This document shows, one piece after another, positions 52,053 to 62,224 of a stretch of 64,000 nt of DNA (position 1 is its first letter; each line of letters opens with the position of its first letter). Origin of the DNA: Glandiceps talaboti (taxonomy: Eukaryota; Hemichordata; Enteropneusta; Spengelidae); NCBI RefSeq assembly GCF_964340395.1, contig NC_135571.1, positions 2,645,611-2,709,610 of the forward strand, in the 5' to 3' direction. The translations under genes and the position numbers were made by a program. The notes below the pieces were generated by a model. It was not told the DNA's origin. It did no database searches and saw nothing but the letters and a program-made list of their open reading frames with translations.

Positions 52053-55000
52053 GAGAGGGGGGGGGGCTTCGTAACTTTTGGTGTTATATTGCATATTTTA
52101 TTTAATAAAACGAAATATTTGCCTTCTTACCACATCAATCAACTGGTTTAACGTCATGTATAAAGTAACTGGTACAGACTCATTAGTATTCATCACAGGT
52201 CGTATTGACTTGGAGTACCTGGAGAATAGTTTTAACAACAAGGCGTCCTCCGCTGCCATGTTGACTTCACCTGGGATTGGGAAAAAAGTAGATTAGTGAC
52301 AAGAGATCCACTTTAGATAGTTATCACATCTATTACAAAATTAAACCTCATCTACGGGATGTGACATCTTGGCTACTAATATCCCAAACTGTTTATCTTA
52401 AGTTTGACATTTAAGGATTTCATATTAAGTGTTTCATGTAACGTTCTGTCATACTTTAATATTGACGATGAATAATGATGCATATCGATGGTATCTAAAT
52501 ATGTCAAATTGTCTAATATTATGTCCTTCCAGTAAATAGCATGTCTATTTTTGTAATCAGTCATTTTATCAGAGTTCAAACAGAGTTGTATATAATATCA
52601 CCAGTAATGAATTATTTTGCGATTTTTTTTGCGTCTAATATATTATAATATAACACACATTCTAAAATATTGTGTCTAGGCATGTAAACACATATCTTGT
52701 AATAAGGATCGTATATCTACATCAAACTGTGATGCAATATTCTGTTATCATCTTTTGATATGTCGTCAAAGCAACAGTGATGTTTATTTAAATATAAATT
52801 CCATTCATATGTGTGTCACATGATGTACATGCGTTGATTTGATGAGAGAAATGTGTTAAGTGGACAAAAATATCAATTTAAGTATGGCACGATTTCTTTC
52901 GCAAGAACAAATTACTTGGAATATCTAGTTGTAAATTCGCCTTACTATACTATCTTTTCTGTATAGTATTTGTAATAACAGTTTGTAAGTGCATCATTAT
53001 GGGTTCACTATGATTTGTTCTGTTACTTTAAGTTACTAAATGACAATGTAATACATATGATTGGCCTATATTTTATCATGATAGTATCAATAATGTTCTT
53101 TCTTTTGTATATACTATCTGCCAAATACCATTTATGAGTTTTGTTCAGAGAGGTCAATAGCCAGCAATACCGGCAAAACGAGGTAAAAAAAATCAGGTCA
53201 AGCCTAACAAAAAACTCTTTGATGTTCCAATTAAGCTCAATTGTAGAATAGATGGGGTAGGTAGGTTTGTTATTTTATCAAAACGATGTCTTTCAATTGT
53301 GTATAATGTACGTTCATCATGCAAGCATCATGATTCATACGCATAATATACATATATTAATACAGTATCAAGTAAGATACACAGGCTCCTGTGTATCTTA
53401 CTTGATACAGTGTTACTTATACCACGCTACATACATATGTATTAAGCACTGTTTACTCCAGAATAGACATAATACATATACATATACTGAGTATATATAT
53501 ATATGAGTGTGTGTGTGTGTGTGTCATTAATAAGTCTGTAAGGCATAACGTAATCGTAGTATGCCTCTCTAATAACCTGATTTTAATGAACCAACCAACG
53601 AACCAAATAATTCCATTCAACCAGATACAATCAAGGACAAACATGCCTTACGGTTAATTACAGAACACAAAGTTGACCTGTGAAATTATCCAATAAAGGT
53701 TTCCATCTTTAATTTGTCTGACAATAATTGGTACAGCTTTAAGCATAGCAAGTTGTTTAAACATAGCCAGTATGGAGACTTTGTTGTGTATTGTTACATT
53801 GCAATTAGATTTCTTTGCAGGGACAGATTCGTTAAACATTTAAAAATTATGAATACTTTGAATTATTTGAACAATTTGTAGTATTTTAGCAGCTGTATGC
53901 GCATGTCAAACATTCAGTCACCGATTAATCATTGCCATATTTCCTATTGACAAGAAAAGAATATAATGAAACGCTATTTTTCGTCCTGGAGGAAAATGAA
54001 TGACTTATTGTTAATGTCTTCAGGAAACGCGTCAGAAAATGCTATATTAATCTATGATTTATTAAAAATATGTGGGTGTATAAAAGTAACTTTATGGTCA
54101 CATTAGTTGCAACTTTTCACTTTTTTGTTCTGTTTTTATTTGCTGAAAGTTGAACCCCCCCCCCCCCCCCCCGGTAGAAACAATTTAATCTTTATGGTTA
54201 GTCATGTTACCTCTTTCCTATACTCATTGCACCGTGTTGTGCTGTGCTGTGCTGTGCTGTGCTGTGCTGCACTGTACTGTACTACACTGCACTGTGATTT
54301 GTTGTACTGTGTTGTGCTGTACTTTACTGTGCCGTGTTGTGTTATGGTGCACTGTGCTGTGCTATGGTGTGTGTGTGTTTATGTTGTGTTGTGTTGTGTT
54401 GTGTTGTGTTGTGTTGTGTTGTGAAATAATGTACATTGCACTGCTGTCCTGTACTGTAATGTATGTGCAATGCTGTATTGTCTAGTGTACGGGACAGTAC
54501 TGTACTGCACTGTACTGTACTGTACTGTACTGTCCTATGTTGTGTTGTGTTGTGAAATAATGTACATTGCACTTGTCTAGTGTACGGGACTGTACTTTAC
54601 TGTAATGTACTACACTGTACAGACGACTTGTTCGTCTGTAAATAGTCCTTTTGTTCAATACATTTTAAATATTTAAGATGTAGAAAGAATTTCATCACTC
54701 ACCTTACATATATGTTTCAGTGAAATAGATAACAAGGTGAAAAATGCTATTGGACTAAATATGTAAATAATCACTTCAAAGACCCATAAAACTAATTAAA
54801 TCCCTAAAAATCTAAGTACCACATGATACATATATATAGAACGTGCTTTTTTTAAAGAAATGTCCCTGAGTTTATACACAAACAAACAAAAACAGTTGGA
54901 AATGCCCTGGTACCTTTAAGGTACATATTAATTACTTTAATGTAGGGACTTGTACGTGCAAGATAGCTTTGACCATGACATAATTGGGTGTAAGGAATCT

Positions 55001-58000
55001 TTACAATGTCCCCTTGAAGATATTACAATTTCAAACACTGTACTTGTACAAACCTCAGGTTCATTGACAATCTACATAATGGAAAAGGAGAGGATGGCAG
55101 TCTAGCAATTACTGTAATGTGTTTCCTGCTTTTAATAATTATAGCCATCAGATTTACACCTCAAACTTGTATGTTACGTTGTTTTCACACGATAAATATC
55201 AATGCAATTATAATGACCCCATAGCGGACACTGATCACCCCCTGAAGGACATATTCTCACGACTTGTTACTGATAATGAGAACATTACAATGTGGCAGTG
55301 TCTGTATTTTTAGCTGGATTTGGAATCGTGCAACTAAAGTTCACCGAGAAGCCCAGGGCTATGTTTCTCATGGGAACTTATTAGCGAGTCGTCTTAATCG
55401 TTGAGCCATCTCGAATTATTCATATCATGTCAATGTCATGTAAAAGCGAATATTAATAAATGTAGACATGTAGAAAGTCGTTGTTATGCTCTAATTCAAC
55501 AGAACATGAATAATCTAATAAACTATATGATAATTAAGACTTGCCCTATGACATATTATCACTAATGCGTGTCATGTTTCAGATTAGTTAAGATATTACG
55601 ACCTTTCTTTGACACTTCTGTCTCTCTATGTCTTTGTCTCGTCTCTCAATCTCGATCTATCTCTGTCTCTTTCTCAGTCAATGTATGTGTCTGTGTGTCT
55701 GTCTCTCTCCCTCTGCGTTTTGAACTCTACACTTAAGGCAAATGTTGAACATTAGGGGAAAATAAAATGGATTGTTTCATAAATTTTAAGCTTGCTCACA
55801 TCCCGGAAGACTAATTTCTTGTTAGCAAGAAGCCTTATTCATCCTCCGATATACGTCTCTATATCTCTCAGGGCAATATTTTATCGACAACATTGAAATG
55901 CACATTAGGTACTTCAAACTGTGCAAATCGGGTAATATACTATAAATAGAACAATTCCCTTAAATGTATAAAACGTGCTGTAATTTTACCAAAGTATTGA
56001 TAAAAATATTGCTTTAATTTTCTATTTCTTTTGACATGATGTCCAGAAGTAATTTGCTCATATCATATTGGTTTGATTTTAAACTGTAACATAAATATGT
56101 AAGGATAGCCTAGTAAAGAATACATGGGAAATTTAGAGATAAGAAGCTTGCTAAAATTCACAATGTCTTTCATTACCGAATACCGCGTTTGATATTCTGA
56201 GAGTACACGTCAATTAACACTTAATGTGGCATTGATACTGTGTTTATCATGCCCTAGCTATCGAATTGCCTCGTGCCTATCAGATAACGCTATTACTATA
56301 TGTACATCTACGTGCATAGAGGATAAGTTGAACATCCTTGTATAAACTGTCTTGAGTTTTAAACATCTCAAAAAGGAAAATTGTTCATCAGGCGAATTGC
56401 ATGGAATAATATGTCCTCTAATCATATGCAGATTTGGAAATGTGTACACATGACATAATATTTCACTAATCTTCAGAGTTTCAGATAATTGTAAAAGATA
56501 TCATTCGAAACTAATGGGGACTTACTTTACTAGAATTACTGGAACAATTAACTGTAATTGTAAACACCAATGTAATCAGCTTAATGACTAGAATTACTGG
56601 AACAATTAACTGTAATTGTAAACACCAATGTAATCAGCTTAATGACTAGAATTACTGGAACAATTAACTGTAATTGTAAACACCAATGTAATCAGCTTAA
56701 TGACTAGAATTACTGGAACAATTAACTGTAATTGTAAACACCAATGTAATCAGCTTAATGACTAGAATTACTGGAACAATTAACTGTCATTGTAAACACC
56801 AATGTAATCAGCTTAATGACTAGAATTACTGGAACAATTAACTGTAATTGTAAACACCAATGTAATCAGCTTAATGACTAGAATTACTGGAACAATTAAC
56901 TGTCATTGTAAACACCAATGTAATCAGCTTAATGACTAGAATTACTGGAACAATTAACTGTCATTGTAAACACCAATGTAATCAGCTTAATGACTAGAAT
57001 TACTGGAACAATTAACTGTCATTGTAAACACCAATGTAATCAGCTTAATGACTAGAATTACTGGAACAATTAACTGTAATTGTAAACACCAATGTAATCA
57101 GCTTAATGACTAGAATTACTGGAACAATTAACTGTCATTGTAAACACCAATGTAATCAGCTTAATGACTAGAATTACTGGAACAATTAACTGTCATTGTA
57201 AACACCAATGTAATCAGCTTAATGACTAGAATTACTGGAACAATTAACTGTCATTGTAAACACCAATGTAATCAGCTTAATGACTAGAATTACTGGAACA
57301 ATTAACTGTCATTGTAAACACCAATGTAATCAGCTTAATGACTAGAATTACTGGAACAATTAACTGTAATTGTAAACACCAATGTAATCAGCTTAATGAC
57401 TAGAATTACTGGAACAATTAACTGTAATTGTAAACACCAATGTAATCAGCTTAATGACTAGAATTACTGGAACAATTAACTGTAATTGTAAACACCAATG
57501 TAATCAGCTTAATGACTAGAATTACTGGAACAATTAACTGTAATTGTAAACACCAATGTAATCAGCTTAATGACATAGACTTTGATACAGTGAACCCATC
57601 TATCTGCAACTTTATTGGTTATAAAACTACATGTGTGGTATAATTACCTTTGTGTCATGAAATTTTAAAGCTACAGCAAGCAATTGTATCTAATTGAAGC
57701 TTAATTTGTACTGATTTACGTCACATGTGGCTACACAAATGCCAATTTAATCAGGCAATTTACATGGAGTATGATGCATTCCAAACACTATTATGCAAAT
57801 TTGTTGGTGTCAAAGATCCGTATTCATGGTATGAATATTTCACATTTTTAGAAAACAATTCCAGTAATTAATTGTTCAATAGAGGGCCACAAACGTTTAA
57901 TTTTAACAATATTACCTTATTAGTCTGACTTAATTAACCCAATTTCACGGATCATTGGTCAGCTCAATTATATAGATTACGGTGCAATGCAACTGTCAGT

Positions 58001-58621
58001 ATGCGAATTGTTGGTTTGGATCATATATTTGTATAACATTGTTTTTTCAACATCAAACAAATAATTATAGACATAGTAATAAAAATATTGATTTGAGATG
58101 TCTTTTCATTAGAAATAACGTAAGGCTGCTCATAATACCAGCATAAAGTTTTCCAGGTCAGTTAACCAGATTGATTTGGTACACTGCAAATCCAACATTT
58201 GTCATTTATGTAAACACCTTCAAATTACAGGTCAGGGTTCACAATCTGATATGTCAATAAATTTGGATGTCACAGGTCAAGATACAGAAATGGAACTAAT
58301 AAAATGACCACTGATGGTATTATTTAGCACTGTCCCGTGTGTCGTACAGCCTCTGCAGCAATTTATGGCTGTCGACGTTCAAGTGAGACGGTACTATATA
58401 CTTAGAAACCGAGCTTGACTACTCAGCCGTGTGGAGGTCGCTTTTTACACATGACAGGAACGTTCTTATTTGCGTCACACACCGTTTAATCCACATACGC
58501 AAACATGCTCATCCCAAATGACAGAGAAATTGAGATATGTAGTATACTCACCTGCAACAGGCCAAACATAGAGAGTAGCTGAGAAGAACAGTATAAAACC
58601 TCCTGTCCAGATGGGCGCCAT
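39549..58621 (-). CDS. Gene 2: nAChR-like Cys-loop ion channel subunit, non-alpha type (6 exons)
   Basis: Coding exons on the - strand are 58621-58552, 52270-52131, 49515-49471, 44468-44356, 41789-40658 and 39665-39549 (1617 nt, 538 residues plus stop). Seen: signal peptide 1-24; sequons N53 and N88; loop A W114-C-P-D with Leu121 where Tyr is usual; Cys-loop C161-C175; loop B Trp182; loop C without vicinal cysteines; M1 about 244-266; M2 274-293 with Asp -1', Lys 0', Asn 2', Leu 9', Glu 20'; M3 about 305-330; a cytoplasmic loop of about 175 residues with a Cys/His-rich patch; M4 about 509-532. Membrane pentamer subunit by family knowledge; likely non-agonist-binding or structural. It shares every intron position and phase with gene 1, which faces it, so the two are probably old paralogues from a local duplication. 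Confidence 0.95.
39840..40210. repeat. Dispersed repeat in gene 2 intron 5
   Basis: Partner of 7440-7960: TATTCGGCAGCC...GGATTCTAAAATTGCTTAA...TTGGAGTT...TTTATTTCCG. No coding potential seen. Confidence 0.35.
40429..40476. repeat. TATG microsatellite, gene 2 intron 5
   Basis: Short (TATG)n about 180 bp from the exon 5 donor. Confidence 0.95.
40658..41789 (-). CDS. Gene 2 exon 5, Cys-loop to cytoplasmic loop including M1-M3
   Basis: 1132 bp encoding residues 123-500; acceptor CTCAACAG, donor GTGAGA, exit phase 0. Contains Cys-loop C161-C175 (with F-P-V-D-V-Q-H-C), loop B G-L-W-M-Y, a loop C lacking Cys-Cys, M1, M2, M3 and a cytoplasmic loop rich in Ser, Lys, Arg, Cys and His. Reading past the donor gives a plausible hydrophobic tail and a stop at 40589. 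That is intronic, since a true M4 exon lies at 39665-39549. Confidence 0.97.
41790..44083. other. Gene 2 intron 4
   Basis: Only microsatellites at 43.2 kb stand out; otherwise AT-rich with no recognised feature. Confidence 0.55.
43178..43340. repeat. ATAC and GACA microsatellites, gene 2 intron 4
   Basis: (ATAC)n at 43178-43221 and (GACA)n at 43254-43340. Confidence 0.97.
44084..44250. repeat. GAT/GGT trinucleotide repeat, gene 2 intron 4
   Basis: Alternating (GAT)n and (GGT)n, the same motif class as 11992-12410. It ends about 105 bp from exon 4. Confidence 0.96.
44356..44468 (-). CDS. Gene 2 exon 4, loop A region
   Basis: 113 bp, one codon longer than gene 1's exon 4; acceptor AAATTACAG, donor GTTTGT, exit phase 2. 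Encodes E-W-N-D-T-R-L-T-W-H-P (sequon at N88) and a loop A reading W-C-P-D-T-A-L-L-N. The canonical Tyr of LYN is replaced by Leu121, and an extra Cys sits at 115. A GAT/GGT microsatellite begins about 105 bp past the donor. Confidence 0.96.
45375..45442. repeat. ATAC microsatellite, gene 2 intron 3
   Basis: (ATAC)n with one TGC interruption, directly before an FB1 copy. Confidence 0.96.
45445..45675. mobile_element. FB1 foldback copy in gene 2 intron 3
   Basis: Starts AAACCCGAAACAAAAC like the FB1 terminus. Forward units fall near 45495 and 45540, and a reversed unit (CAGACGATAAAATGCAGC) near 45626. It directly follows an ATAC microsatellite. Confidence 0.6.
46972..47215. mobile_element. 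FB1 foldback copy in gene 2 intron 3
   Basis: The left end AAACCTGAAACAAATCAAAA and ATGTCGTCTGG match the FB1 terminus. Reversed units (CAGACGATAAAATGTAAG) lie near 47143, and the right end is GCAGACGAAGTTTTG. An R2 copy follows 180 bp later, the same FB1-R2 order as at 36.4-37.8 kb. Confidence 0.62.
47395..47685 (+). mobile_element. MITE-like family R2 copy in gene 2 intron 3
   Basis: Matches R2 from GTTCAGGTAGTTATGTTTTC to GGGTAACTGGAACCAAACAA. The left terminus is missing or diverged. Confidence 0.6.
48545..48635. repeat. FB1 fragment in gene 2 intron 3
   Basis: One and a half FB1 units (TTGCTACATTTTATCAACTG, CTCGGCAGAAATCTTATT). No reversed partner is nearby. Confidence 0.45.
49035..49320. 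mobile_element. FB3 foldback copy in gene 2 intron 3
   Basis: The left arm CACAGAAACCAACCAAC...TTTTGTCTAAATGAAA and the right arm ...GCTATCTTAAATTG...AGTTTCTGTGTGATTG are inverted. The centre is CAGACACGGTGGTGCCAATG. It ends about 150 bp from exon 3 of gene 2. Confidence 0.6.
49471..49515 (-). CDS. Gene 2 exon 3, loop D region
   Basis: A 45-bp exon (DEKNQIITTRVWLYQ, residues 71-85), acceptor AAATGCAG, donor GTAAGA, phase 0 on both sides. The loop D tryptophan is Trp82. Same size as gene 1 exon 3. Confidence 0.96.
49635..49740. repeat. GA and GGGA tract, gene 2 intron 2 (CU in transcript)
   Basis: (GA)n at 49635-49682, a G run, then GGGA repeats. In the gene 2 transcript this is a (CU)n tract starting about 120 nt upstream of the exon 3 acceptor. 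Confidence 0.96.
50575..51090. mobile_element. Foldback family FB3 (CTTGCTACATTT type) in gene 2 intron 2
   Basis: The left arm (about 50575-50715) is the reverse complement of the right arm (to about 51085), over roughly 140 bp with mismatches. Shared blocks are CAAACCAATA/TATTGGTTTATG, TAGCAAGATTGCAACTTCTT and TACATTTTATCTAAGTGAAA. The centre reads GCAGACACACGGGCACCAATG. The right side holds a partial duplication of the centre near 50850-50990. Other copies: 1270-1440, 28790-29245, 49035-49320. Confidence 0.68.
51984..52067. repeat. GA tract, gene 2 intron 2 (CU in transcript)
   Basis: About 75 bp of (GA)n plus a G run. In the transcript it lies about 65-145 nt downstream of the exon 2 donor. 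Confidence 0.96.
52131..52270 (-). CDS. Gene 2 exon 2, N-terminal helix and first beta strands
   Basis: 140 bp, entry phase 1 and exit phase 0, acceptor CCCAATCCCAG and donor GTAAGA. Encodes an acidic helix, Y-S-K-S-I-R-P and ...NQLIDV (residues 24-70), the same landmarks as gene 1 exon 2. N53-E-S is a sequon. A long CU tract of the transcript begins about 65 nt beyond the donor. Confidence 0.95.
53222..53285 (+). repeat. R2 5'-end fragment in gene 2 intron 1
   Basis: GTTCCAATTAAGCTCAATT and GATGGGGTAGGTAGG match the start of the 37.4-kb R2 copy. The rest is absent. Confidence 0.45.
53365..53408. repeat. Perfect hairpin: 21-bp arms, 2-nt spacer
   Basis: 53365-53385 and 53388-53408 are exact reverse complements (the arm starts GTATCAAGTAAGATAC) separated by CT. 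Located in gene 2 intron 1. No target or family partner was seen. Confidence 0.95.
53460..53525. repeat. AT-rich and GT microsatellite
   Basis: ATACAT/TATA followed by (GT)n at about 53505-53524. Confidence 0.9.
54155..54172. repeat. Poly(C), 18 bases
   Basis: Uninterrupted run of 18 C; likely length-polymorphic or a sequencing-uncertain site. Confidence 0.97.
54233..54620. repeat. TGTGC / TGTGT / TGTAC pentanucleotide array
   Basis: About 390 bp of degenerate pentamers: TGTGC, then TGTGT, then TGTAC. A 28-bp stretch around GTGAAATAATGTACATTGCA recurs at 54420 and 54552, and GTCTAGTGTACGGGAC recurs at 54480 and 54576. This indicates a higher-order duplication. Confidence 0.93.
54621..56530. 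other. Gene 2 intron 1, between the pentamer and 58-bp arrays
   Basis: A TC/TG-rich patch at 55618-55715; otherwise nothing recognised. Confidence 0.5.
56531..57574. repeat. 58-bp tandem array, 18 copies, gene 2 intron 1
   Basis: Eighteen head-to-tail 58-bp units (1044 bp), starting TAGAATTACTGG and ending TTAATGAC. Units are almost identical. The recurrent difference is one site, A or C, in AACTGT(A/C)ATTGT. In order the units read A A A A C A C C C A C C C C A A A A. The A form makes a perfect 7-bp hairpin (ACAATTA, ACTG loop, TAATTGT); the C form breaks one pair. Unit length and homogeneity indicate a young minisatellite, not a CRISPR array, since there are no unique spacers. Confidence 0.97.
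58552..58621 (-). CDS. Gene 2 exon 1, signal peptide
   Basis: From ATG at 58621 (reading down) there are 23 codons plus one base: M-A-P-I-W, then a hydrophobic and aromatic core, ending V-A-G at donor GTGAGT, phase 1. This joins exon 2 with the correct frame (Gly24). The longer open frame around it on this strand is upstream sequence and intron. The signal-peptide character, strong donor and family position make it convincing. Confidence 0.88.
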
Positions 58622-60474
58622 TTACCCAGCGCTGTAAGTGTTACAGTAGCAGAGGATACAACGTCAGCGCATGTAATGTTTCTTTTACTGTTAGGCAAAT
58701 TTTCAATAGCGTGATTCACGCTGAGTAAGGTCTGTGACCCTAATGAGATTGTTTTTCTTTTTGGACAGAATACTTGGTTTTCATACAATCACTCGATCAT
58801 ATACATCCTTTGATATCTGTGTAACTGAGAGATACGTACGTTATTATTTGCCTGTTACCATGTCAACCACATGGACTGGATGATGTAAATGATACCATAG
58901 AAAAGCCTGAATTCTATCTCAAAGCCAGAGTCTAAAGATTTCGAAAAAAAAACAGCTGCTATTGTGTAAACAATGCATGGCAGTCAAACAAGAGCTTGGT
59001 GCAGATTGGGTAACATATGTGCTGTTTGTTATCCATCGCAATTGACCAGCAAATGTTGAGATAAGATAATTCCAAAAGCAATATTTGTACAGGTGAGAGA
59101 AGGTAATACCATCAATACTCAAAGGGTGGAATTGTACAATGAATGATTGACAATATTTGCATGTCTGACATGAAAAAAAAACGCGATTACAGTGATTTTG
59201 AGGTAATTACATTTAGAAGCATACAGAATGAAAATCACACGATTTACGATATGTCCGTTAGAATGCATCAACTTTTCATCTCACCAGTGGCGTATAATTG
59301 CCAACCCTAATTTTCGGATTGCTTTTCTACAAATTGCTATGAATATCTCATCAAATTGCGTAGTGTGTAGTACGTACGGCCTTCTAACTTATTGACGTAA
59401 CTGGAACGGGGGCGTATATCATTATTATTAAAAGGATCGTTATGCCTACCTTTGCTAGCAGATGTTACGACCAAATGTTCTATGTATCAATGACTTAACA
59501 AATTTGCAACAATAGCCTATTGAACTCCTTCCAATCGAATCAATTTACAGAGGCTAAACAAGCGTCATTCGATCGGAAGCGTTGTACCTGTCAGGTAATG
59601 TTGCGCGAGTTCACATAATAATACCAGACGTATAAAATGTGTTTTTGCCTTTATTAAATAAGGTGAGGAATTGAATAAACTGCTGACGGTGTAATTTTAG
59701 ATTTCTTCATATCAATTTAGCTGTGCTAGTAATCAAACGTATTACATTAAGTTCTTGTTCCAAACACTGACTTCAAAATTATCACCTTAAAGTTCATGAT
59801 CACGTGTTCGTACATGTTCTGAATAATATGTCAATCTATTCACAAAGACTGAAGTATGTAGTCGAAAATTTCATGTAATAATTTTAAAGTTTTTGTGTTG
59901 AACAACAACCTAATGTAATGCACTTTGCCAAATTAAGATTGGCATACTGTGATGCCAACTGAAAAGATATAACAATCTTCTGAAAGTGAATAAAGTATAC
60001 AACATTCAAAACCGGATGCGAGAAGATGTGCAATTATAAATGACATTTTAAAATTTAAAATTCAGACTCAACAAAGATCATTTTTAAATGTCAATAATAA
60101 ATATACCTTCTACCAATATGGGCATGGAATAAGATTTGGCTGTCAATATCGAAAGTATCCACGTGCAAAGTAATCTATCTGCCGGTGAAAATCAAACAAA
60201 GCAGTGTTTTTTACCAAAGTCCGTTGGCTTCTTGGACTGATTAAAGACTTGCCGTTGAGATGAAGTATCAGCGAGTCCTTGAGGGTAAAATAAACGAATC
60301 AACGAATAATGAATATATATGAATCAGGAATATAATGTATCTTCGCAGAATAGATTGTTGGGAGGTGTATTCAAGGTTTATGCATGAAACCAATAATAAA
60401 GATATGTGTATATTTCCACGAGGGCGCTTTATATACGTCTAAATTATGTGTGGGTTATAGTGTGTAATGACGTG
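58622..60474. other. Upstream of gene 2, possible promoter side
   Basis: Gene 2's 5' flank on the - strand. No TATA box or clear 5' exon was identified. No gene seen. Confidence 0.45.
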
Positions 60475-60520
60475 TATGTCTGTCTGTCTGTCTGTCTGTC
60501 TGACTCACAGACTGAATGAC

Positions 60521-60557
<37 letters not shown>

Positions 60558-60790
60558 GTCTGCACGTCCATCTGTCTGTCTATCTGTCCGTCCGTCCGTT
60601 CGTTCGTTCGTTCGTTCGACCATCATTCCGTCCGTCCGTCCGTCCGGCATGTCTGCCTGCCTATCTGTCTGCCTGTCTGTCTGTCTGTCTGTCCGTTCGT
60701 TCGTTCGACCATCATTCCGTCCGTCCGTCCGGCATGTCTGCCTGCCTATCTATATGTCTGTCTGTCTGTCTGTCTGTCGGTCTATATGTA
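60475..60790. repeat. TCTG / TCCG / TTCG compound array
   Basis: Tetranucleotide blocks containing a duplicated larger block: TCCGTTCGTTCGTTCGACCA...GGCATGTCTGCCTGCCTAT occurs at about 60593-60666 and again at about 60691-60750. The open frames of 126 and 195 codons here are artefacts. Confidence 0.95.
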
Positions 60791-61624
60791 TGGCTGTCCC
60801 TGTTTCTTGTGTTTGTTTGTTTGTTTGTGTGTGAATGGATTTGTTGATCTATATCATGTACAGTTCGTAATTAACACGTGTGACATAATACTTATGTCGA
60901 GATACACATTTGTCCATATCCATACTTATGTTTTATTGTTTAGTACAAAGAATGACTATAGAGTTTCATGTATCAATAGACGAATGTTAACTGAGGCGAC
61001 GCTGAAGTTGTTAGTTGTACGCATTTGGTCACTAAGTCTATTAGAATGGGAGTTTTGTAACCAAGGTGGTCTTCAAATGGCACCCAAGCACTACTTATAT
61101 TGAAGTTGTGACACCTGGAATCAATAACATGGAACATCCATTACCGTTGGCAAGGTCTGCAAACACACTGTGTATCCATAGAAACGGAGAAACAACGAGC
61201 CTGACTATGAATGGAGGAATTAAAAAATATGTTTCACGTACACTTAATAGAACATTACAGAATTTGACAAAATTTTCCAATAACTTACATCTTAATTAAA
61301 TAAATATCCATCTGTACATTTAGTGTGTTCATTGGTAGGTCAGTACAACAAATAATGCAATATTTGATTACTGCAGTCCCCAGGGAATATTTCTGTAAAG
61401 TAGCTTGACGTTGTAACTTTGTGTTGTTCTCCCTACGCATAAACAACGTCCATGCAATCTCTATTGAGTGTAAATAAATTGTTAATATAGTAAATTGGGA
61501 TTTTTCGTACTGTGACTTTGCAAGTAGACATTGAAACAAATAGAACTTGATCTAACTTGGTTTTCAATACCTTTTAAATTACATATATGGAGGCTCTCTC
61601 TCACTGTCGCTTTCGATTTCACCT

Positions 61625-61766
<142 letters not shown>

Positions 61767-62138
61767 AACATGTATGTGTATATACTACATCTAGAGTATA
61801 TGTGCAATCGTCTTACTCAATACTAGTCTAATACAAGTTTATTGTGCTGAAAGAAGTACATTAAATTTTAACTTTGAGTTTTTTAAAATTGGTTTTGTCA
61901 GATAATTAATTGATGAAAACAGTTAATGTAAAAAAGCTCAGAAGTTCCGTTTCCGAATCAAATTAATGTGGATACAATATCGATTGATAACGAATCATTA
62001 CTCAAAAGCGGAGATGGAGCCATGGAAATTATATTTGAAGGTTGTCTTACTTTTTTTATCTCCTATTGCGTGGTAGTTGTGCTCCGCTCCGTCAATATAC
62101 CTTTGACTGGTGTTACTGTTGTGATGGTTCTGTGTGTG

Positions 62139-62139
62139 T

Positions 62140-62195
<56 letters not shown>

Positions 62196-62224
62196 GGTGG
62201 TGGTGGTGGTGATGATGATGATGT
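62139..62224. repeat. GTT / GGT / GAT trinucleotide repeat
   Basis: About 18 GTT units followed by GGT and GAT. The poly-Cys or poly-Gln frames are artefacts. Confidence 0.97.

Noticed and set aside
56531-57574. CRISPR-like array
   Set aside because: Units are contiguous 58-mers with no unique spacers and the context is a eukaryotic intron; it is a minisatellite.
60444-61103. Cys/Ser/Leu/Val-rich 195-codon open frame
   Set aside because: Product of TCTG/TCCG repeats, which lack stops in some frames.
61040-61299. A third nAChR exon 4-like fragment (F-K-W-H-P-S...) on the + strand
   Set aside because: It shares the 13-mer ATGGCACCCAAGC and a W-H-P-S start with gene 2 exon 4, but lacks the following V-P...W-x-P-D pattern, has no matching 110-bp exon frame and a stop in the alternative frame. 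Likely chance.
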